The notes below the pieces were generated by a model. That model made no database searches. It saw only the letters and a list, made by a program, of their open reading frames with translations, and was not told the origin of the DNA. Below are positions 52,094 to 60,596 of a stretch of DNA of 64,000 bases, in pieces. Each line of letters begins with the position of its first letter. Within the stretch, counting starts at the first letter, position 1. The stretch spans positions 186,001 through 250,000 of the forward strand of contig CAVZPO010000023.1 in assembly GCA_963777165.1 (NCBI GenBank). The letters run 5' to 3'. This stretch comes from DYJB01 sp963777165 (GTDB lineage: Bacteria > Chloroflexota > Anaerolineae > Anaerolineales > E44-bin32). A program made the position numbers and the translations under genes.

Positions 52094-53179
52094 TCAAGGT
52101 GCGGGTTCGAGGCTGGTGATGGACCCGAAAGCGTTGACCTGCAAGTTCCAGCGACTCCCGGTCGAGAAGTCGGAGTACTCCGAAGCGCTCGACGGCGAAT
52201 ACGTGTAGCGGCCGTCATCCGTCTCGAATACGACGGAGTAGCTCTCGGTCTGCTCGCCCTGGCGCTCATCGACGGCCAAGGACATCGACGGCCAGGCAGG
52301 ACTCCCGCTGGCGCCGCTCGAGACGACCGTGTCGATGACCGTCCAATCCTGGATGGTATACGAACACATCTCGTCGTAGACCTCATACACGCAATCCTGG
52401 ACCACCTCGCCATATCCACTCCCGGTATCCAGCGTGTAGGGTGTCCCGCACACTTCGGTGGAGTTGGCGACCGGATCTTGTGAGGTGGATCGGTGCGCCT
52501 CCCGGCAAGTGCCCAGATCGGCGGAGCTAGGTATCTCGTCCCGCCAAGCCTCGCGTTCCACTGTGCGCAGTGCCTCGACGGCCACACTCCGTTCCCACGT
52601 GACGGAGTCGACTACGCCAGTCACCTCGGTCTTTCGGCTGGCTAAGAGCAGGGCGGCAAGCGCCGCCAGGCCGCACAGCCCGGCCAGGATCAGAAGCAGG
52701 ACCACCAGTGGGCGGCGCGCAGGGCGCGTGGAAGAGGTCGGGGAAGCGGCCGGGGCCGGAACGGCATCGGGTGCGAGGCTGGCGCCGCAATTCGAGCACT
52801 TGAGCGACGAGGCAGGGTTGCTGGTCCCGCAGCGAGCGCAGGCGATGGGCGCGGCGGGCTGTGAACGAAAGGCGCCGGCGACCACGCCGGCCTGGCGCGC
52901 TTTCGCTCCCGCCAGATCGCCTCCGCATGCGCCGCAGAACTTGGCGTTCCCCGCGTTCCGCCCATTGCAGTACGGACAATGAACGTCCGGCCCTGCCTTG
53001 GCGCGAGCAATCTCCGCCGCATCCGTCAGCAGCTTCTCCTCCGGAGCCTGCTCAAATGGAACATCCGATGGCTGCGGTGCTCCGCAGCCGTTGCAGAACT
53101 TCTGCGGGCCCGGGTTGCGCGTCGCGCAGCGCGGGCAGTTCCAGAGCATGTTGACGTAGCCGACCGTCTTCTTGGTCAT
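52094..53179 (-). CDS. triple zinc-ribbon membrane protein
   Basis: The protein has 361 residues from the ATG at 53179. Three zinc ribbons lie at CPRC..CNGC (about 14-32), CPYC..CGAC (about 67-85) and CARC..CSNC (about 110-130). A Pro/Ala/Ser linker, one membrane helix (about 160-185) and an extracytoplasmic domain with several Cys (SADLGTCREAH, DCVYEVYDEMCSYTI) follow. The arrangement is common in uncharacterised Chloroflexota proteins. Function is not known. A promoter candidate lies at 53293-53321. Confidence 0.85.
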   Translation of the reverse strand: MTKKTVGYVNMLWNCPRCATRNPGPQKFCNGCGAPQPSDVPFEQAPEEKLLTDAAEIARAKAGPDVHCPYCNGRNAGNAKFCGACGGDLAGAKARQAGVVAGAFRSQPAAPIACARCGTSNPASSLKCSNCGASLAPDAVPAPAASPTSSTRPARRPLVVLLLILAGLCGLAALAALLLASRKTEVTGVVDSVTWERSVAVEALRTVEREAWRDEIPSSADLGTCREAHRSTSQDPVANSTEVCGTPYTLDTGSGYGEVVQDCVYEVYDEMCSYTIQDWTVIDTVVSSGASGSPAWPSMSLAVDERQGEQTESYSVVFETDDGRYTYSPSSASEYSDFSTGSRWNLQVNAFGSITSLEPAP

Positions 53180-53292
53180 CGCGGTGTGGCTCCCTGAGGG
53201 CTGCGGCATTGCGGCTGGCCCGGCGAGATATGTTGCGCCTGCCGGGGCTTCGCCGCGTCGGGCTCCTGCGCGCCTGTCAGCCGTCGAACCGT

Positions 53293-53321
53293 ATTGTAGA
53301 CCAGCGGACGCCGGGCGTGAA
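53293..53321 (-). promoter_or_regulatory. promoter TTCACG-17-TACAAT for the zinc-ribbon gene
   Basis: On the minus strand TTCACG (53316-53321) and TACAAT (53293-53298) lie 17 bases apart, about 110 bases upstream of the ATG. Confidence 0.45.
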
Positions 53322-54205
53322 TAGCCGAGCGCTCGGACGGGCGGAGCACGGTTCGGTGGCCCGGCGCGTACAGCTGCGTCGGAGACGTCCGGCCGAATTC
53401 GCGGTGGCCGACCCCGCATCGCCGGTGCGCGCGCCGCGTGGGATGAGGGCCGTGCGCATCGATGGCAGGCGCCGAGCTAACCGGACGGCCCATCCAGGGG
53501 AACTACTCCGGCTCCGGGGCCGTGTGCGCGCAGGATTGTGGACGAGTCCGCCGAGATCTGGGGTCGCGGCCATCCGCCCGGTGCACCGGCCCCCTCCGGC
53601 GACTTGCGCTCGACAGGTTCGGGCGATGCGTTGTGGGTCCTCATGGCGCAGCGCGTCATCCGGACTCGAGCGCGATCGGCGCGTCCGCAGTTCTCCTGCC
53701 GTGCGGAGATCGAGCGACGAACGCAGATAACGCGTCGAACACCGCGCGTACATGGCAAACGGCGACGGACGCGCGCTTTCGCGCACAGGCCGCGGCGGAG
53801 CGAGGGCACTCGGTCGGTGCCGACTTGCCACGCGCTTGCGAGCGGCGGTCCGCGCAATGCGCTTTCGCATGCATGCGGCTGCGAATGCGCGCGCGAGTGT
53901 GTTCGCCGCGTTGCGCGCCCTCGAATCCGACCGCGCGGCAGCGCGACGACACGCGCCCCCGGCCCGAAATTGGTGGTCCTTTACCCTTGCGCACTTGACA
54001 GAGTCCGATACACTAGCGAAGGATTAATGTGCGAACGTGAATGCTGGATGATGATGCGCGTTGACGATGCAAGTGATGCAATCAAGATGGGGATGCAAGA
54101 CCCGCGCATGATGCGCGCCGTGTGCGCGCTGCGCGCGTATGCTCGGAGAGCACGCGCCGTGAAACGCGTGGATGCCCGAGGCGGACGCGCAGAAGAGGCA
54201 CAGAG
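53322..54205. other. gene-poor stretch rich in CG and GCGC
   Basis: Several long open frames overlap here on both strands, but all give Arg/Ala/His-rich proteins without motifs, as expected in stop-poor GC-rich DNA. Runs of GCG, CGCG and GCGC words are much denser than in neighbouring genes. Near 53980-54060 the sequence becomes more AT-rich, with TTGCGC-16-TACACT (53988-54015), a possible promoter for the ATP-grasp gene at 54206. Confidence 0.45.
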
Positions 54206-55303
54206 ATGACCGCCGACGATCGCACGGATCTGCCGGTGCTCTTGATCCACAACATCGATCCGGAGTGGCCCGAGCCGGATGCCACCGACGCGCGCAGGCA
54301 GGCGTTGGATGTCATCAAAGCTCTTCGCCGCGTCGGGCATCCAGTCACCTCAGTCACCATCCGCCAGCCGGACTTGCGGCGACTGCTGCGTCGCTACGCG
54401 CCGGAAGACTTCGTGGTCTTCAACTGGTGCGAGGCCCTCCCGGGTGTCGAGCACTCGGAGCCGCTGGTCGCTCGACAGCTGGAGGAACTTGGGTTCACTT
54501 TCAGCGGCGCTTCGTCGCGCGTGCTGGAGTTAAGCTGCGACAAGGCCCGCTCGCGCGAGGCGATGATCCGCGGCCACGTGCCCGTGCCGGCGGGACGGAT
54601 CTTCGAGAAGTTGGACGGCGCCAAGTGGGAGAAGTTCCCGGCGATCGTCAAGCCGGTGTTCGAGCACAGCAGCATCGGGATCTCTGCCGAGTCGGTCGTC
54701 AAGAATCGGACCCAGCTGCGCGCGCAGCTTCAGTCGGTGTTGGAGGATTTCGGTCCGGCGCTGGTCGAGGAGTTCATCGACGGTCGCGAGTTTCGAATCG
54801 GGGTGTGGGGGAGCCGCAAGCCTGCCGCCCTGCCGCCTGGGGAGATGGACTTCCAAGAGTTCCCGGAGGTGCAGGATCGATTGTGCACCTACGATGCGAA
54901 GTTCTCGCCGGGGTCAGAGCACTACGAGCGAATCATCTTCCGGCTGCCGGCACCGCTGACCAGAATCGAAGCCCGTGTGCTCGAGCGCGCCGCCATCGCC
55001 GCGCACCGTGCGATCGGTTCACCAGACTACACGCGCATCGACCTGCGGCTGCGGGAGGGTGTGGCGTACGTATTGGACGTCAACCCCAATGCCGATATCT
55101 GCGCAGATGCCAGCATGGCGCTCTGTTCCCAGGCGGCCGGGATACCGTACGGGGCGATGCTCTCGCGCTTCATCAACCTGGCCGCCACCCGCCACCCGCG
55201 CTTCGCGCATCAGCGCCGGGCGCCCGCCCGGCCCGATCGAAGCCCGGTGCAGCTCCCTCTCGGTTTGAGGGACTCTGCCCCGGCGGCCATCCTCAGCGAC
55301 TGA
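54206..55303 (+). CDS. second D-alanine-D-alanine-ligase-like ATP-grasp enzyme
   Basis: The 365-residue protein has the Ddl-like ATP-grasp core: QLEELGFTFSGASSRVLELSCDK, FPAIVKPVFEHSSIGIS, LVEEFIDGREFRIGVWG and the metal site YVLDVNPNADIC. It is only distantly similar to the 11.7 kb enzyme. The final Asn of the metal site is kept. It is probably a ligase for a small amino compound. Ddl in peptidoglycan synthesis usually ends in EINTxPG, so VLDVNPN points to a different substrate. GAAGAGGCACAGAG before the ATG contains the ribosome site. Confidence 0.87.
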   Translation: MTADDRTDLPVLLIHNIDPEWPEPDATDARRQALDVIKALRRVGHPVTSVTIRQPDLRRLLRRYAPEDFVVFNWCEALPGVEHSEPLVARQLEELGFTFSGASSRVLELSCDKARSREAMIRGHVPVPAGRIFEKLDGAKWEKFPAIVKPVFEHSSIGISAESVVKNRTQLRAQLQSVLEDFGPALVEEFIDGREFRIGVWGSRKPAALPPGEMDFQEFPEVQDRLCTYDAKFSPGSEHYERIIFRLPAPLTRIEARVLERAAIAAHRAIGSPDYTRIDLRLREGVAYVLDVNPNADICADASMALCSQAAGIPYGAMLSRFINLAATRHPRFAHQRRAPARPDRSPVQLPLGLRDSAPAAILSD

Positions 55304-55432
55304 GCCTTCGGCGCTCCTCCTCGCTGCGGGGCGCGGCAATCACGCGCCACGGCCTTCGAAGCCCCTAGTGGATTGTCAGCGTCGCCGCGGGAACACCGCA
55401 AGCGCATGCCGTGACGCGCCGCTGCGCTCCTC

Positions 55433-55451
55433 AGCCTGGCTGACCCAGGCT
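55433..55451. terminator. 7-bp hairpin between convergent genes
   Basis: AGCCTGG and CCAGGCT with a five-base loop lie between the ATP-grasp gene and the convergent acyltransferase. There is no U-tract. Confidence 0.35.
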
Positions 55452-55504
55452 GGCCCTACCTTCTCAAGTGGTGTTGTGATGCGATCGGGCTGACGCGTCC
55501 CGGT

Positions 55505-56413
55505 TCAGGCGGCGATGGGTCGCCGATGTCCCGGGGGTTTCTCCCAGCGCGAGGTGTGTTCGTCGATCTGGCGCCGGGCGGCGCTGAGCAGCTGTGCCAT
55601 GCGCGTCTCGCGCGGCTCGTCAGCCGGAAGGCGGGTGAAGGTCACCCGCGGCGCCAGCCCCAGGGGAGTGCGCAGCAGCATCTGCAGCCCGACCTGGACA
55701 ATCTCGGCCACCTTCTGCCGGTCGCGCCCCGTCCGCAAGAACGGGGAGAGCGGGTTGCGCAGCGCGGCTCGCGTCAGGACACCACTCACGATCGAGACGA
55801 CGACCTGCGCCTGGGGAACCCGCCGCAGGACCACATCCAGGCTGTTGGACCACGAGCCAAGCGCGTCCGGCGCGCCGGGAAGAACGGCCGGGTCCGGCTC
55901 GATGTTACCGCCCGGGAAGATCAAGACCGCGCCACCATCCGACAGATGGTGGATCACCGACCGCACCACGCCCATCCGGCCCTGGGTGTCATCGCGCGGC
56001 ACATAGATCAGGTGGCGGCTGAGTTCCGGAAGGTGGCGGAGGAATCCAAGCCCGCTGGCCACGACCTTCAGATCTTGCCGGGGAATCTGCGAGGTGATGG
56101 CCAGGACATCGACCGATCCGGGGTGGTTGGCGGCGACGATCAGTGGACCGTTCGCCGGGATCGCCTCCTCGCCATCGACCTCGACTTCGCTGGCGAACAT
56201 GGCGACGGCCCAACGCGCAGCACCGTCCAGCCCCCACTGTGCGACCTTCTGGTCGAACGCCGCGCCGAAGGCAGCGAAGCTACTGGCCGTCCGTTGAAAC
56301 AAGGACTCAAGGAAACCGCGCCAATGCGCTTCGGGAGGCATACCGAAGACGCCGCAGATCTCGTCCAGTGCCAGGCGGGTCAGGCTCTCCTGAGGACTTG
56401 GGGTGCTGTTCAC
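55505..56413 (-). CDS. PlsC-like 1-acylglycerol-phosphate acyltransferase family protein
   Basis: The 302-residue protein contains the HX4D acyltransferase motif NHPGSVD, then LIYVPRDDTQGRMGV and the substrate motif IFPGGNIEPDP. It lacks the usual N-terminal membrane anchor, which here is replaced by about 80 soluble residues. It probably acylates a lysophospholipid or related lipid. It is divergent from the ammonia-lyase gene. Confidence 0.85.
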   Translation of the reverse strand: MNSTPSPQESLTRLALDEICGVFGMPPEAHWRGFLESLFQRTASSFAAFGAAFDQKVAQWGLDGAARWAVAMFASEVEVDGEEAIPANGPLIVAANHPGSVDVLAITSQIPRQDLKVVASGLGFLRHLPELSRHLIYVPRDDTQGRMGVVRSVIHHLSDGGAVLIFPGGNIEPDPAVLPGAPDALGSWSNSLDVVLRRVPQAQVVVSIVSGVLTRAALRNPLSPFLRTGRDRQKVAEIVQVGLQMLLRTPLGLAPRVTFTRLPADEPRETRMAQLLSAARRQIDEHTSRWEKPPGHRRPIAA

Positions 56414-56513
56414 GGAGCAGCCTCGAAGGAGCGGCGATCTCCTCCATTATACGGTCACATACCCGGCTCCGTCTACACCGAGGCTTTTGGTGCCCCGGCC
56501 GGTCGAACGCGGC

Positions 56514-56542
56514 TTGTCGCGGGTGCCCACTGAGCCTAGAAT
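56514..56542 (+). promoter_or_regulatory. promoter TTGTCG-17-TAGAAT for the ammonia-lyase gene
   Basis: TTGTCG (56514-56519) and TAGAAT (56537-56542) are 17 bases apart. The leader to the ATG at 56591 is about 40 bases and contains GAGAGGAG. Confidence 0.7.
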
Positions 56543-56590
56543 CGAAGCAAGTGGCGGCGCGTGGGGCCCGCCAGGCGAGAGGAGTCTCGG

Positions 56591-58114
56591 ATGACGATCG
56601 TGGTGGAAGGCGCCGGATTGACCCTCGAGCAATTGATGCGGATCGCCCGCAACCGGGAGAAGGTGGAGTTGCAGCCGCAGGCGCTGGAACGGATCCGCGC
56701 ATGCCGCAGGATGCTGGAGGCGAAGATCGAGGCGCACGAGATCATGTACGGTGTGAACACCGGGATCGGGGAGTTCTCCGAGATTGTCTTGAACGATGCG
56801 CAGGTGCGGGAGTTCCAGCGCTACCTGATCTATAACCATGCCGCCGGCATCGGGGACCCGGCGCCCGAAGAGCACGTCCGGGCGGCGATGGCCAGCCGGA
56901 TCAACGTCCATGCACACGGCAATTCCGGGTGCCGCCCCGAGATCACGCTGACCCTGGTCGAGATGCTCAACAGAGGCGTGACGCCCGTCGTCTGCCAGAA
57001 GGGTTCGGTGGGCGCCTCCGGCGATCTGGCGCCGATGGCGCAAATGGCGCTGCTTCTCATGGGGGAGGGGGAGGCCTTCTATCAGGGAGAACGCCTCCCT
57101 GGCCGCACAGCGATGGAGCGAGCCGGCATCCGCATTCCCGATCTTCAGGCGCGGGACGGCCTGGCGACGATCAACGGCTCCAACTTGCTAACCGGCATGA
57201 GCGCGCTGCACCTGTACGACATGCAGCGGTGGCTGAAGCAGGCAGAGATCGCCTGCGCCATTTCGCTCGAAGCACTGCTGGCCAACATGAAGCCCTATGA
57301 CCTCCGCCTCCATCAAGTGCGGGGGTTCCCCGGTGCTATGCGGTCTTCCCAAGCGATCCTGAAGTGCATCCAGGGGTCGGATCTGGTAACCGGCAAGCTG
57401 AAGAGCAAGGTACAAGACGCGTACTCCATGCGCTCCACTCCCCAGGTGATCGGAGCGGCGCACGACGCGCTGGCCTTTGCCAGGACCCAGGTGGAGATCG
57501 AGCTCAACGGTGTGGGGGACAATCCGATCTTCTTCCCCGAGGACGGTCTGACGCTGACCGGCGCCAACTTCCAGGGGACTCCGGTGTCGCTGCCGATGGA
57601 CATGGCCGGCGTGGCCATCACCATGGTCTGCGTCCTGTCGGAACGTCGCCTGAATCGGCTGACCAACCCTGCGCTCAGCGTCGGCCTGCCCGCCTTCCTG
57701 ACCAAGGGAGCGGGCATGTTCTCCGGCCTGATGCTCAGCCAGTACACGGCCGACATGTTGATCGTCGAGCAGCGGCTGCTCTCAGCTCCTGCCTCGGTTG
57801 GCTCGATTCCTGCAGCCGCCGATCAGGAGGACTTCGTCTCGATGGGCATGAACACCGCCCTGAAGAATGGCCAGATTCTGGACAACGCCTACGGCGTGCT
57901 CGGGATCGAGTTCATGGCGGCGGCTCAGGCGCTCGACTTCCGAAGCCATACGCCGGGCAGGGGAGTCGAAGTCGCACGCGAGATCATTCGCAAACACGTC
58001 GCCCATCTGGACGAGGATCGGCCGTTGTATCCGGACCACATGGCGATGAAGGAACTCGTCCAGAGCGGTGAGATTCTGGAAGCGGTCGAGCAGGCGATCG
58101 GCTCACTAGGGTAG
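56591..58114 (+). CDS. hutH: histidine ammonia-lyase family enzyme
   Basis: The 507-residue enzyme has the MIO-forming triad Ala142-Ser143-Gly144 in GSVGASGDLAPMAQ, the exact position known for HutH. Tyr53 (YGVNTGIGEFS) and His83 (NHAAGIG) are also at HutH positions, and His83 argues against phenylalanine or tyrosine lyases. The family removes ammonia from histidine to give urocanate. No other hut gene is nearby, so a biosynthetic aminomutase or lyase role remains possible. The ribosome site GAGAGGAG sets the start. Confidence 0.88.
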   Translation: MTIVVEGAGLTLEQLMRIARNREKVELQPQALERIRACRRMLEAKIEAHEIMYGVNTGIGEFSEIVLNDAQVREFQRYLIYNHAAGIGDPAPEEHVRAAMASRINVHAHGNSGCRPEITLTLVEMLNRGVTPVVCQKGSVGASGDLAPMAQMALLLMGEGEAFYQGERLPGRTAMERAGIRIPDLQARDGLATINGSNLLTGMSALHLYDMQRWLKQAEIACAISLEALLANMKPYDLRLHQVRGFPGAMRSSQAILKCIQGSDLVTGKLKSKVQDAYSMRSTPQVIGAAHDALAFARTQVEIELNGVGDNPIFFPEDGLTLTGANFQGTPVSLPMDMAGVAITMVCVLSERRLNRLTNPALSVGLPAFLTKGAGMFSGLMLSQYTADMLIVEQRLLSAPASVGSIPAAADQEDFVSMGMNTALKNGQILDNAYGVLGIEFMAAAQALDFRSHTPGRGVEVAREIIRKHVAHLDEDRPLYPDHMAMKELVQSGEILEAVEQAIGSLG

Positions 58115-58153
58115 TGGTACCGAACGGATCGTCGAAGGGAGATTGGGGGACGC

Positions 58154-58465
58154 ATGGCGAAAAGGATCGCAACGCTTGAGCAGCTTGCCGCGGCACTGAA
58201 ATCGGATCCCGCCCTTGCAGCCCAAGTAAAGGAAGACCCGGCCAAGGCGATCGCCGGCCTGGTGGCGCCCCTGCAGTCCGATGTATGGATCTACCGCATC
58301 GTCGTGGGAGCATTGGCGCTGGCGATCCTGGGTGCGGTGGGCGGGGCGATCGTGCTGGCGATGAACGGTCGGCCGATCCCCGAGGTCTTGCTGGCAATCG
58401 GGTCCGGCGCGGTGGGAGCGCTGGCCGGCCTGCTGGCGCCGAGCCCGGCAGGGCGCACGGGATGA
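58154..58465 (+). CDS. small two-helix membrane protein
   Basis: The 103-residue protein has a soluble N-terminal third and two hydrophobic helices (about 46-68 and 75-97). No family is recognised. It starts 39 bases after the ammonia-lyase stop with GGGAGATTGGGGG upstream and is probably co-transcribed. Confidence 0.75.
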   Translation: MAKRIATLEQLAAALKSDPALAAQVKEDPAKAIAGLVAPLQSDVWIYRIVVGALALAILGAVGGAIVLAMNGRPIPEVLLAIGSGAVGALAGLLAPSPAGRTG

Positions 58466-58622
58466 GCGGGAGTTTCGCCGCAGGTGTCGAGTGCAAGCCA
58501 GGTGTAAGCCTGCCGCCTGTGGGAGTGTGTTAGCGTGATAGCGAATGCGGTCGCCGACGGCCGCGCGGGGCGCGCTGTGGACGGCGGGAACGGCCTTTCC
58601 GGCGGGAGGGAGCTGAAGCATA

Positions 58623-59546
58623 ATGGACGCGGCAACCATGCGCGGGGTTCGCGAGGACGCAACGCAGCCCCACGTTCGACAGGACCGGGGACCGAGCATG
58701 CAGCGGGCGCCGCTTAGGGCGCCGGCGCGCGATTGGAATGAGCTGCTCACTTTGCGTACGATTGCCGTAGCCAACCACAAGAGCGGGGTCGGCAAGACCG
58801 CCACCGTGCACGCGCTCGGTGCGGCGCTTGCCGAGCGCGGCCGCCGTGTCCTGCTGGTCGACCTCGACCCTCAGGCTACGCTGACTGCGTTCTGCGGCGT
58901 CGAGAGCGCCGCCGGCACCAGCATGGCCGAGGTCTTCGGCGGCGCGCTTCCGGGTGTCGTGCCCCTGTGGGACACACTGCGGGAGGTCGTTCCCGGCCTG
59001 TATCTCTTCCTGGCGCCGTCGGATCTGGCGTTGGCCGCGGCCGAGCTGGGGTTGATCTCGCGCATGGGCCGCGAGGACGTGTTGCGAAAGATCCTCAGCA
59101 CGGTGGCCGACGATTTCGACGTGGCGATTCTCGATTGCCCCTCGAGCCTCGGACCGCTCAGCGTCAATGCGCTGACGGCGGCCCAGGCGGTCCTGGTCCC
59201 CACGCAGCCACATATTGCCGATCTGCGGGCACTTTGGTTCTTCCTGGCCACCCTCGAGCAGATCAAACATGAACTCAATCGCAACATCGAGACGCTCGGA
59301 ATCCTGGTGACCCAGTACGACTGGCGGCTCCCGCATCATCGCGCCGCGGTGGACGCCATGCATGCCGCGCGGCTCCCGGTGCTTCAGGTCGGCCTGGGCC
59401 AGCCGGGAGCGCCAGTTGCCGGCAGCGCGAGCGGTTCGGCGGACCAGATGCCGACCTACCTGGCCTCCAACCGTGAGGCCCAGGCGGAACTGGCCGACAT
59501 GGTCGAGCGCTGGCTCGATTTCGAGAAGCCCCTCGGGAGCCCCTGA
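58623..59546 (+). CDS. ParA/Soj-type ATPase
   Basis: The 307-residue protein has the deviant Walker A VANHKSGVGKTATV, the A-prime motif LLVDLDPQATLT and the Walker B VAILDCPSSLGPLSVNALTAA of ParA/Soj/MinD ATPases. The first 40 residues are unlike Soj, and an ATG at 58698 would give a more standard length. No parB or parS site is visible next to it. A role in chromosome segregation or in positioning another complex is possible. A hairpin follows at 59574-59602. Confidence 0.88.
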   Translation: MDAATMRGVREDATQPHVRQDRGPSMQRAPLRAPARDWNELLTLRTIAVANHKSGVGKTATVHALGAALAERGRRVLLVDLDPQATLTAFCGVESAAGTSMAEVFGGALPGVVPLWDTLREVVPGLYLFLAPSDLALAAAELGLISRMGREDVLRKILSTVADDFDVAILDCPSSLGPLSVNALTAAQAVLVPTQPHIADLRALWFFLATLEQIKHELNRNIETLGILVTQYDWRLPHHRAAVDAMHAARLPVLQVGLGQPGAPVAGSASGSADQMPTYLASNREAQAELADMVERWLDFEKPLGSP

Positions 59547-59573
59547 TCGCAGCCTGCCACATGCAGAAACAGC

Positions 59574-59602
59574 CGGCCCGGAGGCCTAGACCCGCCGGGC
59601 CG
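59574..59602 (+). terminator. hairpin after the ParA-like gene
   Basis: CGGCCCG and CGGGCCG with a 15-base loop, followed by TTCCGTA, lie 28 bases after the stop. The long loop makes it a moderate candidate. Confidence 0.5.
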
Positions 59603-59668
59603 TTCCGTACTAACGGCCGTCCAGGCCGCGTGAGGTACGAACCTCCCCGGATTGGGACCTGCGGTTTG

Positions 59669-59698
59669 TTGCGCGCCCGGTTGCGCTGGGTGTAGACT
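59669..59698 (+). promoter_or_regulatory. promoter TTGCGC-18-TAGACT
   Basis: It lies about 35 bases upstream of the receiver gene at 59734. AGAGGGA within 59723-59729 is the ribosome site. Confidence 0.45.
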
Positions 59699-59733
59699 TA
59701 GCCTGCCCGGTGGGGGTAGGCTAGAGGGACTCC

Positions 59734-60120
59734 ATGCCGTCTGACCAGAAGCGCGTCGTTTGCATCGAAGACGAACCCGAGATGATCGACCTCGTCCGCC
59801 TGATTCTCGGCCGGAAGGGGTTCAACGTCATCGGGGCCAACGGCGGCATCGAGGGCCTTGAGACGGTGCGCCGGCTGCGACCGGACCTGATCTTGCTCGA
59901 CCTGATGATGCCCGATATGGACGGCTGGGAGGTCTATCAGCAGATCAAGGCTGATCCGGCGTTGCGCGAGATCCCGGTTGTCGTGGTGACGGCCAAGGCG
60001 CAGTCGATCGACAAGGTCCTCGGGCTGCATATCGCCAAAGTCGACGACTACATCACCAAGCCCTTTGGGCCGCAAGAACTGCTGGAAAGCGTCGAGAAGA
60101 TCCTCGGGCCCGGCCAGTAG
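59734..60120 (+). CDS. single-domain response regulator (CheY-like)
   Basis: The 128-residue receiver protein has the acidic EDE in VVCIEDEPE, the phospho-accepting Asp in ILLDLMMPDMDGWEVYQ, Thr in VTAKAQ and Lys in YITKPFGPQEL. There is no output domain and no adjacent kinase. A strong terminator follows, so it is a single-gene transcript. Confidence 0.94.
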   Translation: MPSDQKRVVCIEDEPEMIDLVRLILGRKGFNVIGANGGIEGLETVRRLRPDLILLDLMMPDMDGWEVYQQIKADPALREIPVVVVTAKAQSIDKVLGLHIAKVDDYITKPFGPQELLESVEKILGPGQ

Positions 60121-60146
60121 GGGCCTCGTCTGGAGCAGGTGAATGG

Positions 60147-60176
60147 GCGGCGCGGGGATAGCTCCCGCGCCGCTTT
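60147..60176 (+). terminator. intrinsic terminator after the receiver gene
   Basis: A 10-bp stem GCGGCGCGGG/CCCGCGCCGC with a seven-base loop is followed by TTTCAATT, 27 bases after the stop. Confidence 0.85.
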
Positions 60177-60221
60177 CAATTGCCGTGTTCCTCAACCTGT
60201 GGCGCCCGGAGGCGCAGGCAG

Positions 60222-60596
60222 ATGGCACGCTGGGTGGAGATCCGCAATCACACGCAAGGCAGGGCGGTGATCCGGGCGCGCTGGTGCGCCTCGTTCGCTT
60301 GCCGCCTCCGAGGGCTGACGTTTCGACGCCGGCTCGCGCCTGGCGAAGGCCTGTTGCTGGTGGAACGAAGCGCGGGCCGGACCCAGACCGCGATCCACAT
60401 GGCGATGGTCTACTTCGCTTTAGGGGTTGTCTGGCTGGACGAGCACCGGCGGGTGGTCGACGCGCGACTCGCACTGCCATGGCGCATCTACGTGCCCACG
60501 ACAGCTGCACGCTATGTCCTGGAAGCGGACCCCGGGGTGTTAGAATTGGTCGCTCTCGGGGATGAATTGGAGTTCGTGGATGCGCCCGGCGAGTAG
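60222..60596 (+). CDS. DUF192 family protein
   Basis: The 124-residue protein has the DUF192 pattern: ARWCASFACRLRGLTFRRRL, GLLLVERS, AIHMAMVYFALGVVWLDE and YVLEADPGVLELVALGDELEF. The family is small and often exported; this copy lacks a signal peptide. GGAGGCG lies before the ATG. Its 3' end overlaps the peptidase gene by 17 bases. Confidence 0.88.
   Translation: MARWVEIRNHTQGRAVIRARWCASFACRLRGLTFRRRLAPGEGLLLVERSAGRTQTAIHMAMVYFALGVVWLDEHRRVVDARLALPWRIYVPTTAARYVLEADPGVLELVALGDELEFVDAPGE

Noticed and set aside
53277..54209. One or more Arg-rich proteins of 120-220 residues
   Set aside because: Frames overlap on both strands without motifs, plausible starts or ribosome sites.
58623..59546. 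Plasmid or chromosome origin marked by parA
   Set aside because: No parB, parS-like repeats, dnaA or DnaA boxes are visible around it.
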